A stretch of 64,000 nt of DNA from Pithys albifrons albifrons (Eukaryota > Chordata > Aves > Passeriformes > Thamnophilidae). Where the stretch lies: assembly GCF_047495875.1 (NCBI RefSeq), contig NC_092458.1, positions 794,001 to 858,000 of the forward strand, given 5' to 3'. The notes beneath the pieces were generated by a model. It saw only the letters and a list, made by a program, of their open reading frames with translations, was not told the origin of the DNA and made no database searches. Within the stretch, counting starts at the first letter, position 1; every line of letters begins with the position of its first letter. Both the position numbers and the translations under genes were made by a program. Shown here one piece after another: positions 13,596 through 25,200 of the stretch.

Positions 13596-14063
13596 GTACA
13601 GGAGGTTGGAACGTTTTTTTAGGGTGGAGGAAGGAACTTAAGAGATGTGATTAAATTTGCCCCATTTCATTTTCTGGCAATAGAGACATTTTATATAATT
13701 CACACCCTGAAAAGTTGTGTAGACTGGGCTGTGGAAATGAAGAAAGAACACAAACCTTTAACAACTGTTCACAGTAGACCCCTTAGGTCATACAGCCTCA
13801 TGTGTACATGCACCTGTTGTTGACTGTGAACTGCATTTAGGGAACAGGAGGCTCTTGGGGAGTGTTTTGGAAGCTGCATGTCTAAGCCAACTAGCTCATG
13901 TTTTGTTGTGCTTTTGTTCCTCAGTTACCTTCAAATATTTGACATCATTTGGTCAGATTGTAAATAACTCTAGGAGTTAATAAGGGCAAAATATTTCATT
14001 TTTTTGTTGTTCTTCTGATTGACCTTCCAAGCAAGTATGTTTCAGCAATGTTTTAAAGATACT

Positions 14064-14688
14064 TGTTATGGGTTCCTCTAGGTGGGCCTAGATTTGGGCT
14101 CTGAAGTCTGGACTAGGCCGAAGCTGTCAGCTGACTTGAGCTGGGCTGAGCTAACAGCTGATCTCTTCTAGCCAGTAAGTTTGTATTCCATACCACATTA
14201 TGACATCATCTCCAGGGCAGTAGGAACCAGTGTGGGAGTGGTTAAGGCAGTGGCTTCTCAGCCTCCTCTTGGGAGGACACACGATGCTGTCCCAGGGGGG
14301 ATGGAGAGGACCAGGCCCACCACTGGCTTACAGGGTATCTCAGGAAAGTCAAATGTGTTGTTCTGGGTCTCTCCTTTCTGCTTGGGTTTGTCTCCCTGGG
14401 GAATAAGGTTTTTCTTAAGTAATGTGTAGTTAGGACAGTAGAATTTGTGTGTTCGTTAAGAAGTTGAGGTGGGGAACTTGTTGTTGTAGACTTGTGTGAG
14501 TGAATATTTGTACTCTCTTCTAATTGCCTCTTTCTTTCTGTGAAAAATATATGTAGATTTAGTATAAATGCAGTTTGAAGTGTTTTTTTCCTTTCCCCTC
14601 TCTTTTCCTCCCTTTCCCTGGTGTTAGGAGGGAGGCTTTTCTCTCTGTGCTTGGGGGGGTTGGCAGTTGCTTATCTCAAACCAAGACA
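14064..14688 (+). mobile_element. Solo LTR, 5-bp TSD, ERVL/ERV3-like
   Basis: The 625-bp element begins TGTTATGGG and ends CCAAGACA. It is flanked by the direct repeat ATACT at 14059-14063 and 14689-14693. A pyrimidine-rich stretch followed by a GGAGGGAGG and TTCTCTCTGTGCTT stretch near the 3' end resembles the LTRs at 38285-39488, which suggests the same superfamily and + orientation. No internal retroviral sequence adjoins it, so it is a solo LTR. It sits about 470 bp downstream of the second intact CFAP47 exon. Confidence 0.85.
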
Positions 14689-14693
14689 ATACT

Positions 14694-16019
14694 TCAGTGT
14701 AAGTTCCACAGTTATCAAAGATCGACAAGTCCCTGTCCATACTGAGCTTTCAGAAATGCTGTAAGAACTCAAGTTTTAAATCCCATGTTCTCCTTGATGA
14801 CTGAAATTTAGTCCATGAAAGAGGAAATTTCTCTTTGAGTGAAATAGAGGGCTTTAGAAAGTTCTTTGAATCTCCAACTAGTTCAACACAAATTGTAGCA
14901 TCACAAAACAGGTGCCAAAGCATTTTCTGGCATCTACACATAACAGAAATTAAAGACAAACCTTCTAAATTTATCTTAATGAATAAACACAAGAGAAATA
15001 GCAGAAAACAGAAACATAAGAATAGCAAAATCAAACCTGTGCAAAGATAAGTTTTAAGCCATGTTTACACACTCACACTATGATAGGGCTTGTGGCACAT
15101 AGAATAGCTGAAGAAATGTGACTTTTAAAAACATATTTATTTGTTGCATTAAACTAATAATTTCTAATCATACCATCTGAATATGAATTAGAAATAAAGA
15201 AATACAGCTTTGGCTGCATATACCATTGATATATGGGGGATTTTGGAGATTTCTTTACCTATAAGGTGACTAGACAAGAGCATTTTGGTCTCATGACTGA
15301 ATACTCTGTACTTCTGCTGACCAAGTGGTTCTTTGGCAGACTTTAGTGCATTTTCTCAACTGTCACAGAATGGACTTCCATTTATAAATTATCAGACCAG
15401 TTCTGAATTTCAGTTGATGATTTCTTCTGGACAGCGTGGAAGGAAGCAACAGCATCAGACGATTGACTATAGGCCGATTAAATCATGGCCAGGAGCTCGG
15501 GGACAGTGCCAGAGTTTACCGACTGAGGAGGTGACCTGGCAGAGAGAAGAACAGAGTCTTGTCCAGCTGCCTACTTGTCTGGCTTCTAGGCATTCTTAAG
15601 TGACCAGGGCAACTGATGCCACAGTTGGCATTCAGTGCCCATGCAGAAGCTCAGAAGTGCACACTAATTTCCATATACTTATATCAATAAAAGTTATTTT
15701 GGGAACTGCTAGAGTCAGTCCAGTTTGTTTATGGTGCTGGCAGTGATATAAGAGAACTTTGCAGAGGAGGTTGTTAGTTGCATAGGAAGGCCTAGGGAAA
15801 ATACATATGTGTCCGTTGATGTGTGGTGGGAAATCCCCTAGTGACAGATCATCCAGAGAACTCTGACTTGCTCCATGGTTTGAGGTTTTCTTTTTTGGCC
15901 TTAGTCTTTGCATTTAAAGCTTCCCCCCAAAGCAGCATGTACTGAGTTGTTTCGAAAGAGGGATGGGCAGCTCATAGCAACAGGCTATGGACATTTTAGA
16001 GCAGCTCTATGCATTCAGA
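14694..16019. other. CFAP47 intron, unassigned
   Basis: I see nothing definite here. An open stretch at 14814-14910 has a weak acceptor but no recognisable protein similarity. A + strand frame at 15333-15599 also lacks support. Confidence 0.5.
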
Positions 16020-16690
16020 TCCACACACCCAGATGAAATTCAGAGAGTGATAAGCAGTTGGTCAATGTAATTGTGAGGATGTGGCTTTCTATGAAAATTC
16101 AAGCTGATCAGGAGATGTTTCTGTTGACTGGGCAAAGGTTATGTCGTTTTCTTCTTTGAAAAGTGGTATAATGAAGACTAAAGGAGTGGTAGGACAATCA
16201 GCTTCACCTGAGCCCCTGGTGGGATTGCTGGACACATCCTTTTGCAGTTTGTGTAGCCCATGAATTGCACAATCCCTGCTGTCCATTTCCAAACATTTGA
16301 AGGTCAAGAAGGTAATCAAGAGTAGTCAAACTAGTTTAAGTGCAAGTCTGGGTTGACTAACATGATTGCCTTCTATATCAAAATGAGTGATTATGCAAAT
16401 AAGGGAGGAGCAGTGAATGTAATATACTATGATTTAGTAAGACTTTTTTTCACTGTTTCCCTTCACATTCTTGGTTGGAAGCTAAGGAATTATAGGCTTG
16501 ATGAACAATCTACTGAGTGGATTGAAAAGTTGGCTGAGCCATTGGTCTAAAATGATAGTGATCAACAGCCTGACATTCAGCTGCTGGCTGGTAATGATTG
16601 TTGTACCCCAGGGGTCAGCACTGGGGCCCATATTGTTCAAGACCTTTATTAATGACATGGATGATGACAGAGAGTGCAATGTAAATTAGG
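16020..16690 (+). mobile_element. CR1 ORF2 reverse-transcriptase relic
   Basis: Degenerate sense-strand sequence covers the CR1 reverse-transcriptase core. The frame at 16353-16550 preserves the region of the first catalytic aspartate, with FDTVS-like decay reading FFTVS, then LRNYRLDE and WIEKL. The frame at 16498-16689 has VPQGSALGPILFK then FINDMDDDREC, the CR1 'PQGS-LGP-LF-INDL' block. Frame switches and the missing YADD-type block show it is dead. The sequence before 16353 also follows CR1 ORF2 order. It ends before the usual 3' terminus, so it is an internal fragment. Confidence 0.8.
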
Positions 16691-16968
16691 GGAAGGGACT
16701 GACGTGATGAATGGTCAAGTTTCAGTCCAGAGGTACCTTGATAAATTGTTGGTATAATTTTTTTGAATTGCTTTATTCATCCACTCATCATCCCTGGAAC
16801 AGCTGAAGGTAAATTTTACCTTATTAGGAATGTGATTTTCTGCTAAAACATTAACCCTCAGCGTTTTCCCCTCTCATTCCATCTGACTTTTGCGTAGGCC
16901 AAACACTGTGAACTGAAAGTGCTGTGATATACCAGCTGTGCAACTCACCCTGTTTGACCAGGAATTGT

Positions 16969-17245
16969 AGATGTGTATTAAGGCAGTTCAATGCCACACT
17001 GACATCCGATCCCATCAGATCTTGGAAGCCAAGCAGGGTCAGCCCTGGGTAGTACTTGGATGGGAGATCTCCTGGGAATACAGAGTGCTGTAGGTTCTAA
17101 TCCTGAGGACTTCACTGTCACTGTCTAAGCTCGCTCGGCCGTTGCCCATGGACCTCAGGAGTTAAACGGTGGGGCCAGTTCTGCGCACGCTGAGCCTCAC
17201 CTAAATCCACTGCACAGGCTTGAAGGACACATCAGATGTATATTA
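16969..17245 (+). mobile_element. 5S rRNA-derived SINE-like retroposon, copy 1
   Basis: Positions 16983-17096 closely resemble 5S rRNA: GATCCCATCAGATCTTGGAA, AAGCAGGGTCAGCCC and AGTACTTGGATGGGAGA are easily recognised. The internal promoter blocks (box A and box C regions) are kept. It continues into a tail of about 135 bp (17097-17233) that is not 5S and is shared with copy 2 at 36631. Imperfect direct repeats AGATGTGTATTA (16969-16980) and AGATGTATATTA (17234-17245) bracket it, as expected for LINE-driven insertion. It is not a functional 5S gene: many substitutions are present and there is no T-run terminator at the 5S end. Confidence 0.78.
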
Positions 17246-20200
17246 CATGGATGGTGTTGGGGTTCCCACTGTATCTCATGGGGTGCTTTATTCTGGTGGG
17301 AAGTGCAAGCTGGTATTCTGATTTGTACAACAAGAGCAATTAAGAGAAGCAAACTGCTTGGCTTACTGAGAATAAATCTAGTGCTAGACAGCACAGTTTA
17401 GTACTCTACTACTACTACTAAATACATTTGTAAAAAAGCTAATCCATTGTGCTATTCACAAAATAATGGAGAAGAACAATCAAGCTCATTCAGGAAGCAA
17501 CTTCATCAGAATTATTTATAGAGCTTAAGTATCACAGCTAAAGCCCAGTAGTTGGTGCAGTTATGAGACACATTAGCAGAAACTGCATTGTTTAATTGCT
17601 TTAGTGAAAACAATCATCTTTCTAACTACAGAGCATTAACTTGTCCCAGAGAGTTGTTTGGGAAGACAGACAAAGACAGAGGGAGCTGACTAGACAGTGA
17701 AAGACTGATGTTTGTTTTTATGCATCAGAAGTTTTCGGTCTTCATTTTTCTTTACACATCAGTAGACTTGACAAGGTGATGATATATGTTTCTGTGATCT
17801 GTGAATTTATGAAAAGTTTTCCTTGAAAAAATAGACTTTTTACTGTGATCTTTATGAAAGCAAAATCACACCTGTCTTTTCAAAGCTGTCTGGAATTTGT
17901 TAATCAGATTAGTTTTAAATCTAATTTTCTAATTCAGTTACTCTTGGTGACCTGTACAACATGTTTGATTGGTTTTAATCACAATAAGATACTTGAGTTA
18001 TGCATTCAGTCTGTCTTTAGACATTGCTGTGCATGCTATGATTTGCTTCCTGCAGGAATAATTCCTTCTTTCCAGAGGAAGAGAAATCTGGGCTAATAAG
18101 CACAGTCATGGATGCACAAGTTCAGCCTTGTATTCCTGGCCCTGGCATAGCCTGGGAAATAATTTCTGCAATGGCCTATGTGTTTATTGAGAACTTTTGT
18201 GTTCCCAAGACAAAGTTTGCCAGAAAGGAAGAAAATAGTATTTAAATATACTGACTGTGGTGTATTATAGCAACAGAAATATTTTATTCCAGTGGACAAT
18301 AAAAAATAATTAACTGATTTTTTTTTCAACATTAAGAATGAATTAACTATCCCACAGGCTAATGGGTCTGGTAAGACAGTTGTCTAGTATGAATACATTA
18401 CTTCCAGTCCATTTCTTTTCCTATCAAGAACTGAACTTTGGTAGTTCTGAGCTTGCTTTTCACAAATTTTCCATTTTTTCCCTCCATTTATTTTACTTGT
18501 ATCAATTTGTTAGTGAGAATATTATTTCAACACTGTTTACAGTCCTACATTATGAGAAGACCAGATGTCTTACCAGTGTTGTATGTACTTTATATGAATC
18601 TGTTGTGATATGAAGAGCTTGTGTTTGTCCTGGGATCTCTTGTGGTGGTGGAAGAACACACTTAGCAAAGTACAAGCTAGTTAGGAATGACAATAATATT
18701 TATTCAGACAGAACTATAGTCTTCTTCAACCTGAATTAGTTAAACACAAACATCTAAGTTTGAAATAGAAAGTAGTCATAATTTATTCTTTAAAGAATGG
18801 CAGCTTCTTTATTCTTAAGACTCATGGTTGTTTTTTCCTGAAAAATGTTATTCCAAGGAGCAGAAATGACCCTGTCAGCAGCTAACTCAAATTCACAGAA
18901 AACAAGAATATTTTGAATCTGTTTATGAGCACAGCTTTTAAAACTGTAGGTTTAGTAAAATAAAACTCAAATTATTAAAACTTTGAAATGTCTTAGATGA
19001 CATTTTAGAATTAAACACATTACTGGAATGCTTTATTTAATTTGTGCTGGACTCATCGAACTCTCTGCTGGTGTTACTGGAGGCCAGAGAGAGCAGAGAA
19101 TGGGGACATCAACAGCAGGCAGCAAGTCAGAAGGAAGAGTGAAATGCTTGACTTATCTTGATCTTTAGAAATTGTGTTTCAGACCATGTGCTACTTCTCA
19201 AGAGAATTTGAAGTGCCAACAATTAAAGTAGGGCATCCTGATTAAAGTGCCCAAGCAATAAACATTTATAGACTTAATGCTTTAAAGAAGATCACAGAAG
19301 TTATCTCTACCTTGTTTTCCAGTAACATTCCATAGGCACTTTCTGCCCTAGATAGAAGTGAAATTATATTTAGAATAGGGCTGTTCAGGAATTAAAACAG
19401 ATATTAATTGGGAATTGTTGTTTCTGGACCATTTCTGAAGCTTTCATTTGCATTTCTGAGGCTTTGTCAAACCCAAGAGCATTATTGCTCAGAAATGTTT
19501 CTTGTTGTGAATTTTGACTGCTATTGTAGCACAAACAGTACTTCATTTGGGATAATTATAGAGCAAATAAAACTACCCACAATCTGAGAATTTGTGATGA
19601 AGGGATGAAATCTTAGAACTCCTAAAACTAGGTGTTTTCTTACAGAATTTGAGAACAGTAAGTTTTCTTCCCAGGATTTAGATACTTAGATGCTTCAATG
19701 TGCAGGTCTTACTCACATAGGCATTCATAGTTATGTTAAGAATATTCATATTTTCAGATTGCTTCCTCTGACTTTATTATGTCATTGAACTATGTACTCA
19801 AAGGGAAGTCTGATAATTACAGTCATTTTTCTTTCAGGCAAAATACATTGGGCATAAGTATTATTGCATACATATAAACCAGTGTTAGAATTAAATAGTA
19901 AAGATGTTAGGAAATATGATTTTCAATCAAATAATGAGTTTACAATAAAATCCCTAACATCACTTTGTGCTGATTCTGGCATAATTCGAACTGTTATGTT
20001 TGCTACCAGCTGAAAAAATACTGTGCGACATATAAATGCACCAGAAATGGATAAATGCATTTTTAGGACATCATGGAGTATAAGATAGGACTTTTTATTT
20101 TATATGGTGAAATGATTTTTCAGAGAAAAAATAAATCCAGAGATTTGTTAACTAGTTCTGTGAAAATTACATTTTATCTGAACGTGTAGATGGATATAAA

Positions 20201-20282
20201 AAACCCCCAGAACAACAGGTATTTTAAACTTTGGAATACTGTTCTATAGTAGTGGAAATTTACAGTATTAAGCTTGTTAACT
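17246..20282. other. CFAP47 intron, unassigned
   Basis: AT-rich DNA without recognisable genes or repeats, apart from a short (CTA)n run near 17406-17421. Confidence 0.5.
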
Positions 20283-20420
20283 GAAAAAAAACCAAACAAC
20301 AAAAACCCCCAAAAACAAACAAAAAAACCCCCCAAAACAAAACAAAAAACCAACTAAACAAAAAAAAACCAAACAAAACAAAAAAACCCACAAAAAACCA
20401 AACCAAACCAAAAAACCCCT
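20283..20420. repeat. A/C-only low-complexity tract
   Basis: About 135 bp consist almost only of A and C on the + strand, as variable units such as AAACC, AAAAC and AAACAAAC. This is a strongly strand-asymmetric low-complexity run rather than a regular microsatellite. Confidence 0.9.
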
Positions 20421-21689
20421 CAGAATAATTAGCATTATAGGGGAAGCTTTCAGTACAGCCTTGTTCCTGCCATTGCTGTCTCTCAGGCCAAGAAAGATGA
20501 TGATATAGTTGTTTTATTGATGTAATAAAATGGGTCTGTTGCCTTTTGTTATGAACCCATCTTTTACTATTTGGAAAGAGCCTTTCAATTTGTTTAGTAT
20601 TTCCTCATAGATTACAAATTTTATTTTAAACCTCAAAGCTGAAACTTTGTTCTTGAGGTAAAATAATTTTGAGTCTGTCTCATTTCTCAGAAGCAGCAAG
20701 AAGTTCGATAGTACCAAGAGAGTTTTCTTTGCCTTCCTGAACATCTTTGATCACTGTTCTGTTTCTTGAAGCCATTTTAACTTTGTTCCATAACCCCAAA
20801 GGACAGTCTTTCCTGGCTGCTTGATAAGTCCTGTGTGTTGTATCTTCCTGTCAGCAGTTCATCACTCAGTGTTACCACACTTTAATATGACCTGTTATAC
20901 AAACATAGTCTATCTATGGGCTCACATTCTTGGATTTAAATGCTAGGTGTATTTTCAATAAGGCTTTTCCTTTGGCTGCTTGAACTACTCCAGAGCCTGT
21001 TTATAAAACTGGGCTTTAAACTAGTTTTTCCTGTCTCATTTTTCATTATCCACAACATTGACAGAAATTAGTGAAACAGTCTAAATAATATCTAAATCCT
21101 CTGTCTTTATGAAGTGATCTGTTAGATGATCCACTGACTTGACAAAACCCCCACAATTCTTGTCTGCAACTGGTCCTGAACTTATTTCTCTCAAGCTTTC
21201 TCTTACTTTTCATGTCACCATGGGTTTTCATTGCTATTTGATTTTTTTATTTAGAAAATCATTATATTTTGTAATCCCTAGATGTTTTTTTAACTTCAAA
21301 TATTTTAAACTTTGTTATTTTTTCTTGATGGTGTGTTATTTTACTTTAATTCTATTTAGAAAGGTAGCCATGTCATATCTATACTTCCTCACAATGAGGA
21401 AAACACTGGGAGGGCCTTTAAGCAAAAGAGGAAAAAAGGACCATATTCTACTATTCAATAATGTATTTTTATTAACCTCTGTCTATGAAGCTGTTTTATT
21501 AGGGAAATTTTGACTTCTAAATGAGTTTCCCTTAGTATTTTTTTTCTTTTCTTTTAGATGAGGAGCTCTTCAGTTGTAATTTCAATACATCTGTCCTGTC
21601 TGAGTCCACCAGTAAGGAATCTGTTTTCCATCTCCTGCTTGGACAACCACAAGGCATTTATTTTCTTGAATTCTACTTTGAATGAAGCC
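20421..21689. other. CFAP47 intron, unassigned
   Basis: AT-rich. A minus strand frame at 20514-20744 and a plus strand frame at 21139-21513 are open but show no family features, so I treat them as chance. Confidence 0.45.
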
Positions 21690-22235
21690 AGTTGAAGGAG
21701 GTGATTCTCCCACTCTACCCCGTGCTGGCGTGGCCTCACCTCAAGCGCTGTGTGCAGTTTGGGGCACAACAGTGTAAGAAATGAAGCTGTCAGAGAGTGA
21801 CCCAAGGGGGGCTACGAGGATGGTGAAGGGCCTTGAGGGGAAGCAATATCAGGAGTGGCTGAGGGCACTTGGTGTGTTCAGCTGGAGAAGAGGAGACTGA
21901 GGGGAGACCTCACTGCAGTTACCCCTCACTGCATCATGAGGGGAAGAGGAGGGACAGGCACTGATCTCTTTTCTGTGGTGACCAGTGACAGAACCAGAGG
22001 AAATGGTGTGAAGTTGTGTCAGGAAATGTTTAGATTGGATATCAGGAGAAGGTTCTTCACTCAGAGCGTGGCTGGCACAGGAACAGGCTTCCCAGGAAAG
22101 TTGTCACAGCACCAAGCCTGACAGAGCTCAAGAAGTGTTTGGGTGATACTCCCAGGGACAGTGGGACTCTTTGGGAGGGTCCTGTCCAGGGCTTAGAGTT
22201 GAAATCTGACGATCCTTGTGGGTCCTTTCAACTTG
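21690..22235 (+). mobile_element. CR1 LINE 3' fragment
   Basis: Sense-strand CR1 ORF2 tail. Recognisable pieces are the AGGATGGTGAAGGGCCTTGA block, 'GELRALGVFSWRRGD'-like remnants, SDRTRGNGVKL and RRRFFTQS in the frame at 21855-22121, and a 3' UTR ending GTGGGTCCTTTCAACTTGG near 22235. Frames are broken. The terminal octamer repeat is eroded. Confidence 0.85.
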
Positions 22236-25200
22236 GTATAGTCAAGGGTGTGATTTTTTTTAGTCTCTGAAATCAAGAGTGTGTGTAAAATGTGATGTGG
22301 GAATGCAACTCATACTTTATATGCAGAATCTGATTCCTTGTGGAAACAAGAATTGGCACCATATGAATGAAGTTAATTTGTTTCACTTAAAGTAAATAGG
22401 TAATAATCAGAGATGTATCCACTAAAGTTCCTCTGAAATGTGTATTGTTCACTCTTTCCTCACCCCAGCAGTGATTTTCTTCGACTTTTAAAATATGATT
22501 TCTTTTATAAGTAATATCCTATTATCAAAGCACAGATGCCCTATGTGGTGACAAAGTGATAATTATGTACATACATTTTATGCAGGCATATATAGAAGTT
22601 GTAACTTTTGTCATGACCTTCTCTTTATTTTTTTTTCACACAAGCAGTGAGGAACTGTCCAAACCAATCTAATCCATGTACATAATAAAACTGACAGTCC
22701 AACCACTTCACAGAAACATTAGAGCACCAGAGCAATCTTTATAAATTGTACTTTCTTGTCCTTAACTTTTATATCTGAAATATTATAATGATATGATCAG
22801 TAGGTGAAGATGAGATAAGATGCAGGTGTTTCTCCTTTTCCACTATTCCCTGTAACAAAGAAAGAATACTTTGAATATATGGTGGAACTAGATGTTATTC
22901 TTGATAGACGTGCTGGAATATGTTTGCTAGATCATTTTATTAACCATGTTCATGCTTGTGGAAAAACTGTGCTTGCTACTCATTAATTACTTCTTTTTCC
23001 CTCACTTACTCTAAAATCTGAAGCAGTAGTGAGGTAGAGTGAGAATCTGGGAATAATTTTTTCATCATTCTTTCTCAAGACAGCCAGAATACTATCCATG
23101 CTGTGAAACTGTTACTCATAGTGGACTCTCCTTTTTCCCTGCCTTGGCTTCACAGGAGCAACGTAAGTGTGTTGGGCTGCAAGGTGCTGTTTCCCAGCAA
23201 TACAAACTGTGTTGCTTCACCTGCTCCTGATACTGGAGGTGTGATGTCTTTTTGCATTCAGCCTCCAGTCACTGCATGTTCTGGTTTAGCTCCTTTCTGA
23301 GTCTATGGCTAAGCCTGTCTGCTGCAAACAGCTGGTTGTAGCATCAAACAGGAACAGTAGACAGGGCAGTTCTCTGAAGCTGTTTTTTAGGTCTCTCTCT
23401 CCATATTCCAGCAGTGGTTTTGTGTTTTGAAACTTCTGTATTTTAAGCTGTCATGTCACCTGTATAATGTTTCTCTCTTTTTCTGTTTTGACAGAGATCC
23501 TAGATGATTAACTCTTTGTTTAGACTTCTAACTTTGATTTCATGCAAAGTATGTGTTTATTAACTCTCCCAAGAACTTAGGAAGGAAAGAAAAAATAAAT
23601 TTAATAAATGTATTTAATGTTAGTGAGACATTTTCCAAAAAGCTGCCTGGTTTGATGGCAATCAAATTTGAGCTATTAGAATTCTGTGTGTGCTCTGTGG
23701 AAGCATGTTGCTCTTATAGTTTCATTTTTTTATTCAGCATTGTTTGGGAAAGTATTTTAGCATAATGTCATGTACAGTCTACTATGATTATGGATAGTTT
23801 GGTTTTTAAACTAGTTTCACCCAAGAAATGGCATAAATTTTGTTCAGGTCCTCAGGCCATCCCCCTAAAATGTGATATTTCAAGACTTTCTACTTTAGTT
23901 CTATAATTATTTGCATCTGCTTTTTGCTTTCAGTAATTCTGCATGCACAATCTGTTTTTCCTTGTGATTGCTTTCAAAGACTGAAAAACCAACAAAACTA
24001 ACACTTGATTGCCCTGGTTGTCCTTAGTTCCTCTGTCTCTGTCTCTTAAAAAAAAAAAAGCTGTGAGAAATAGTTCTCCATTCTAGGAGATTATGTTTTA
24101 AACATATTGGAAAATATTAAGTTTTGTGTCCTCTTCCATGTTTTAGCTGCATTCTGTGATAACAGTTTGGTCACTCACAACAGCAGAAATAGTTTTACAC
24201 TTTATAATGTGTATCACATCAGAGGTTGTATCAGAAAGTAGTCAATAGTCATATACTGCATTCTGTAGGAAAGGGACATTCAAGTAGTAAAAGACTGAAC
24301 AGGTAGATACACATGCAACACTATCATATTTTTATCTACATAAACAGTTATTAATAATGAAATTAGCTGGAGAAGGGAATACATGCAAACACACACTCAC
24401 TCACACACTGAGACCTCACTACAAACCATAATAAAAGAACTTGTGATAATTAGGTGATTCACTTAAAAATTTTTTTCTTATTTAACCATTCAAAATTTCC
24501 TTCTTTTTGGCACACATTTTAACAGGGAAATTAAAGGCATTATAGTTCCATTGAAATGCTGGAGAATTCAGGTGCCAGATTTCCCTTAAACTTCCTTAGT
24601 CTGAGTATTTTCCTGTCTCATCTATACAAGTCTTTCATGTGATGAACTTTTCCTACTTTTCATCCATTTTGAATTTCTTACATTACTATTATTGCCTCCC
24701 ATGAATTTTCACCTTCTGAAACTACCAAGTTTGGCTTCTCTGAGCAGAAGAGTTCAGCAACTGTGCCGTTGAGCTGAGTAGTTCCTAAGCTGTGGTACAT
24801 CAATTCCTCCTGCTGCATAAGGTTCATGGAGGAGGGAGCAGCCAGGCTGCCTTCAGAAGTCGACCATCAGTGGCTCTGACTGGAAGCATTCCTAAAGCTT
24901 TGGGTACATTCAGCTCACAGGACTGCAACTAATCTTTTCTTTCTACTCTACTGTCTCTCTTTTTTGGGGAAAGAGCCAACTTTGGGAGGTCAGGTTTTGC
25001 CTGTAGCATCTCTGGGTTTTTACCCTACTAGTTCTGTTCCTGCTCCTGAAACAAGTCAGCCTTGTTCTTGGAATGGGTTGATCCATGACATTGCTGAGTT
25101 GCCACCTTCTGATCACCTTTTTTTTCATAGAGTTTTTATGTCTTTTCATTTCAGTCCTTAAGGTGTTACCACTATTCTGTCTATGTTTTAAGTTTCTTAT

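Noticed and set aside
16983..17096. Functional 5S rRNA gene
   Set aside because: It has many substitutions relative to vertebrate 5S, no T-run terminator at the 5S end, a fused tail and retroposition-type direct repeats.
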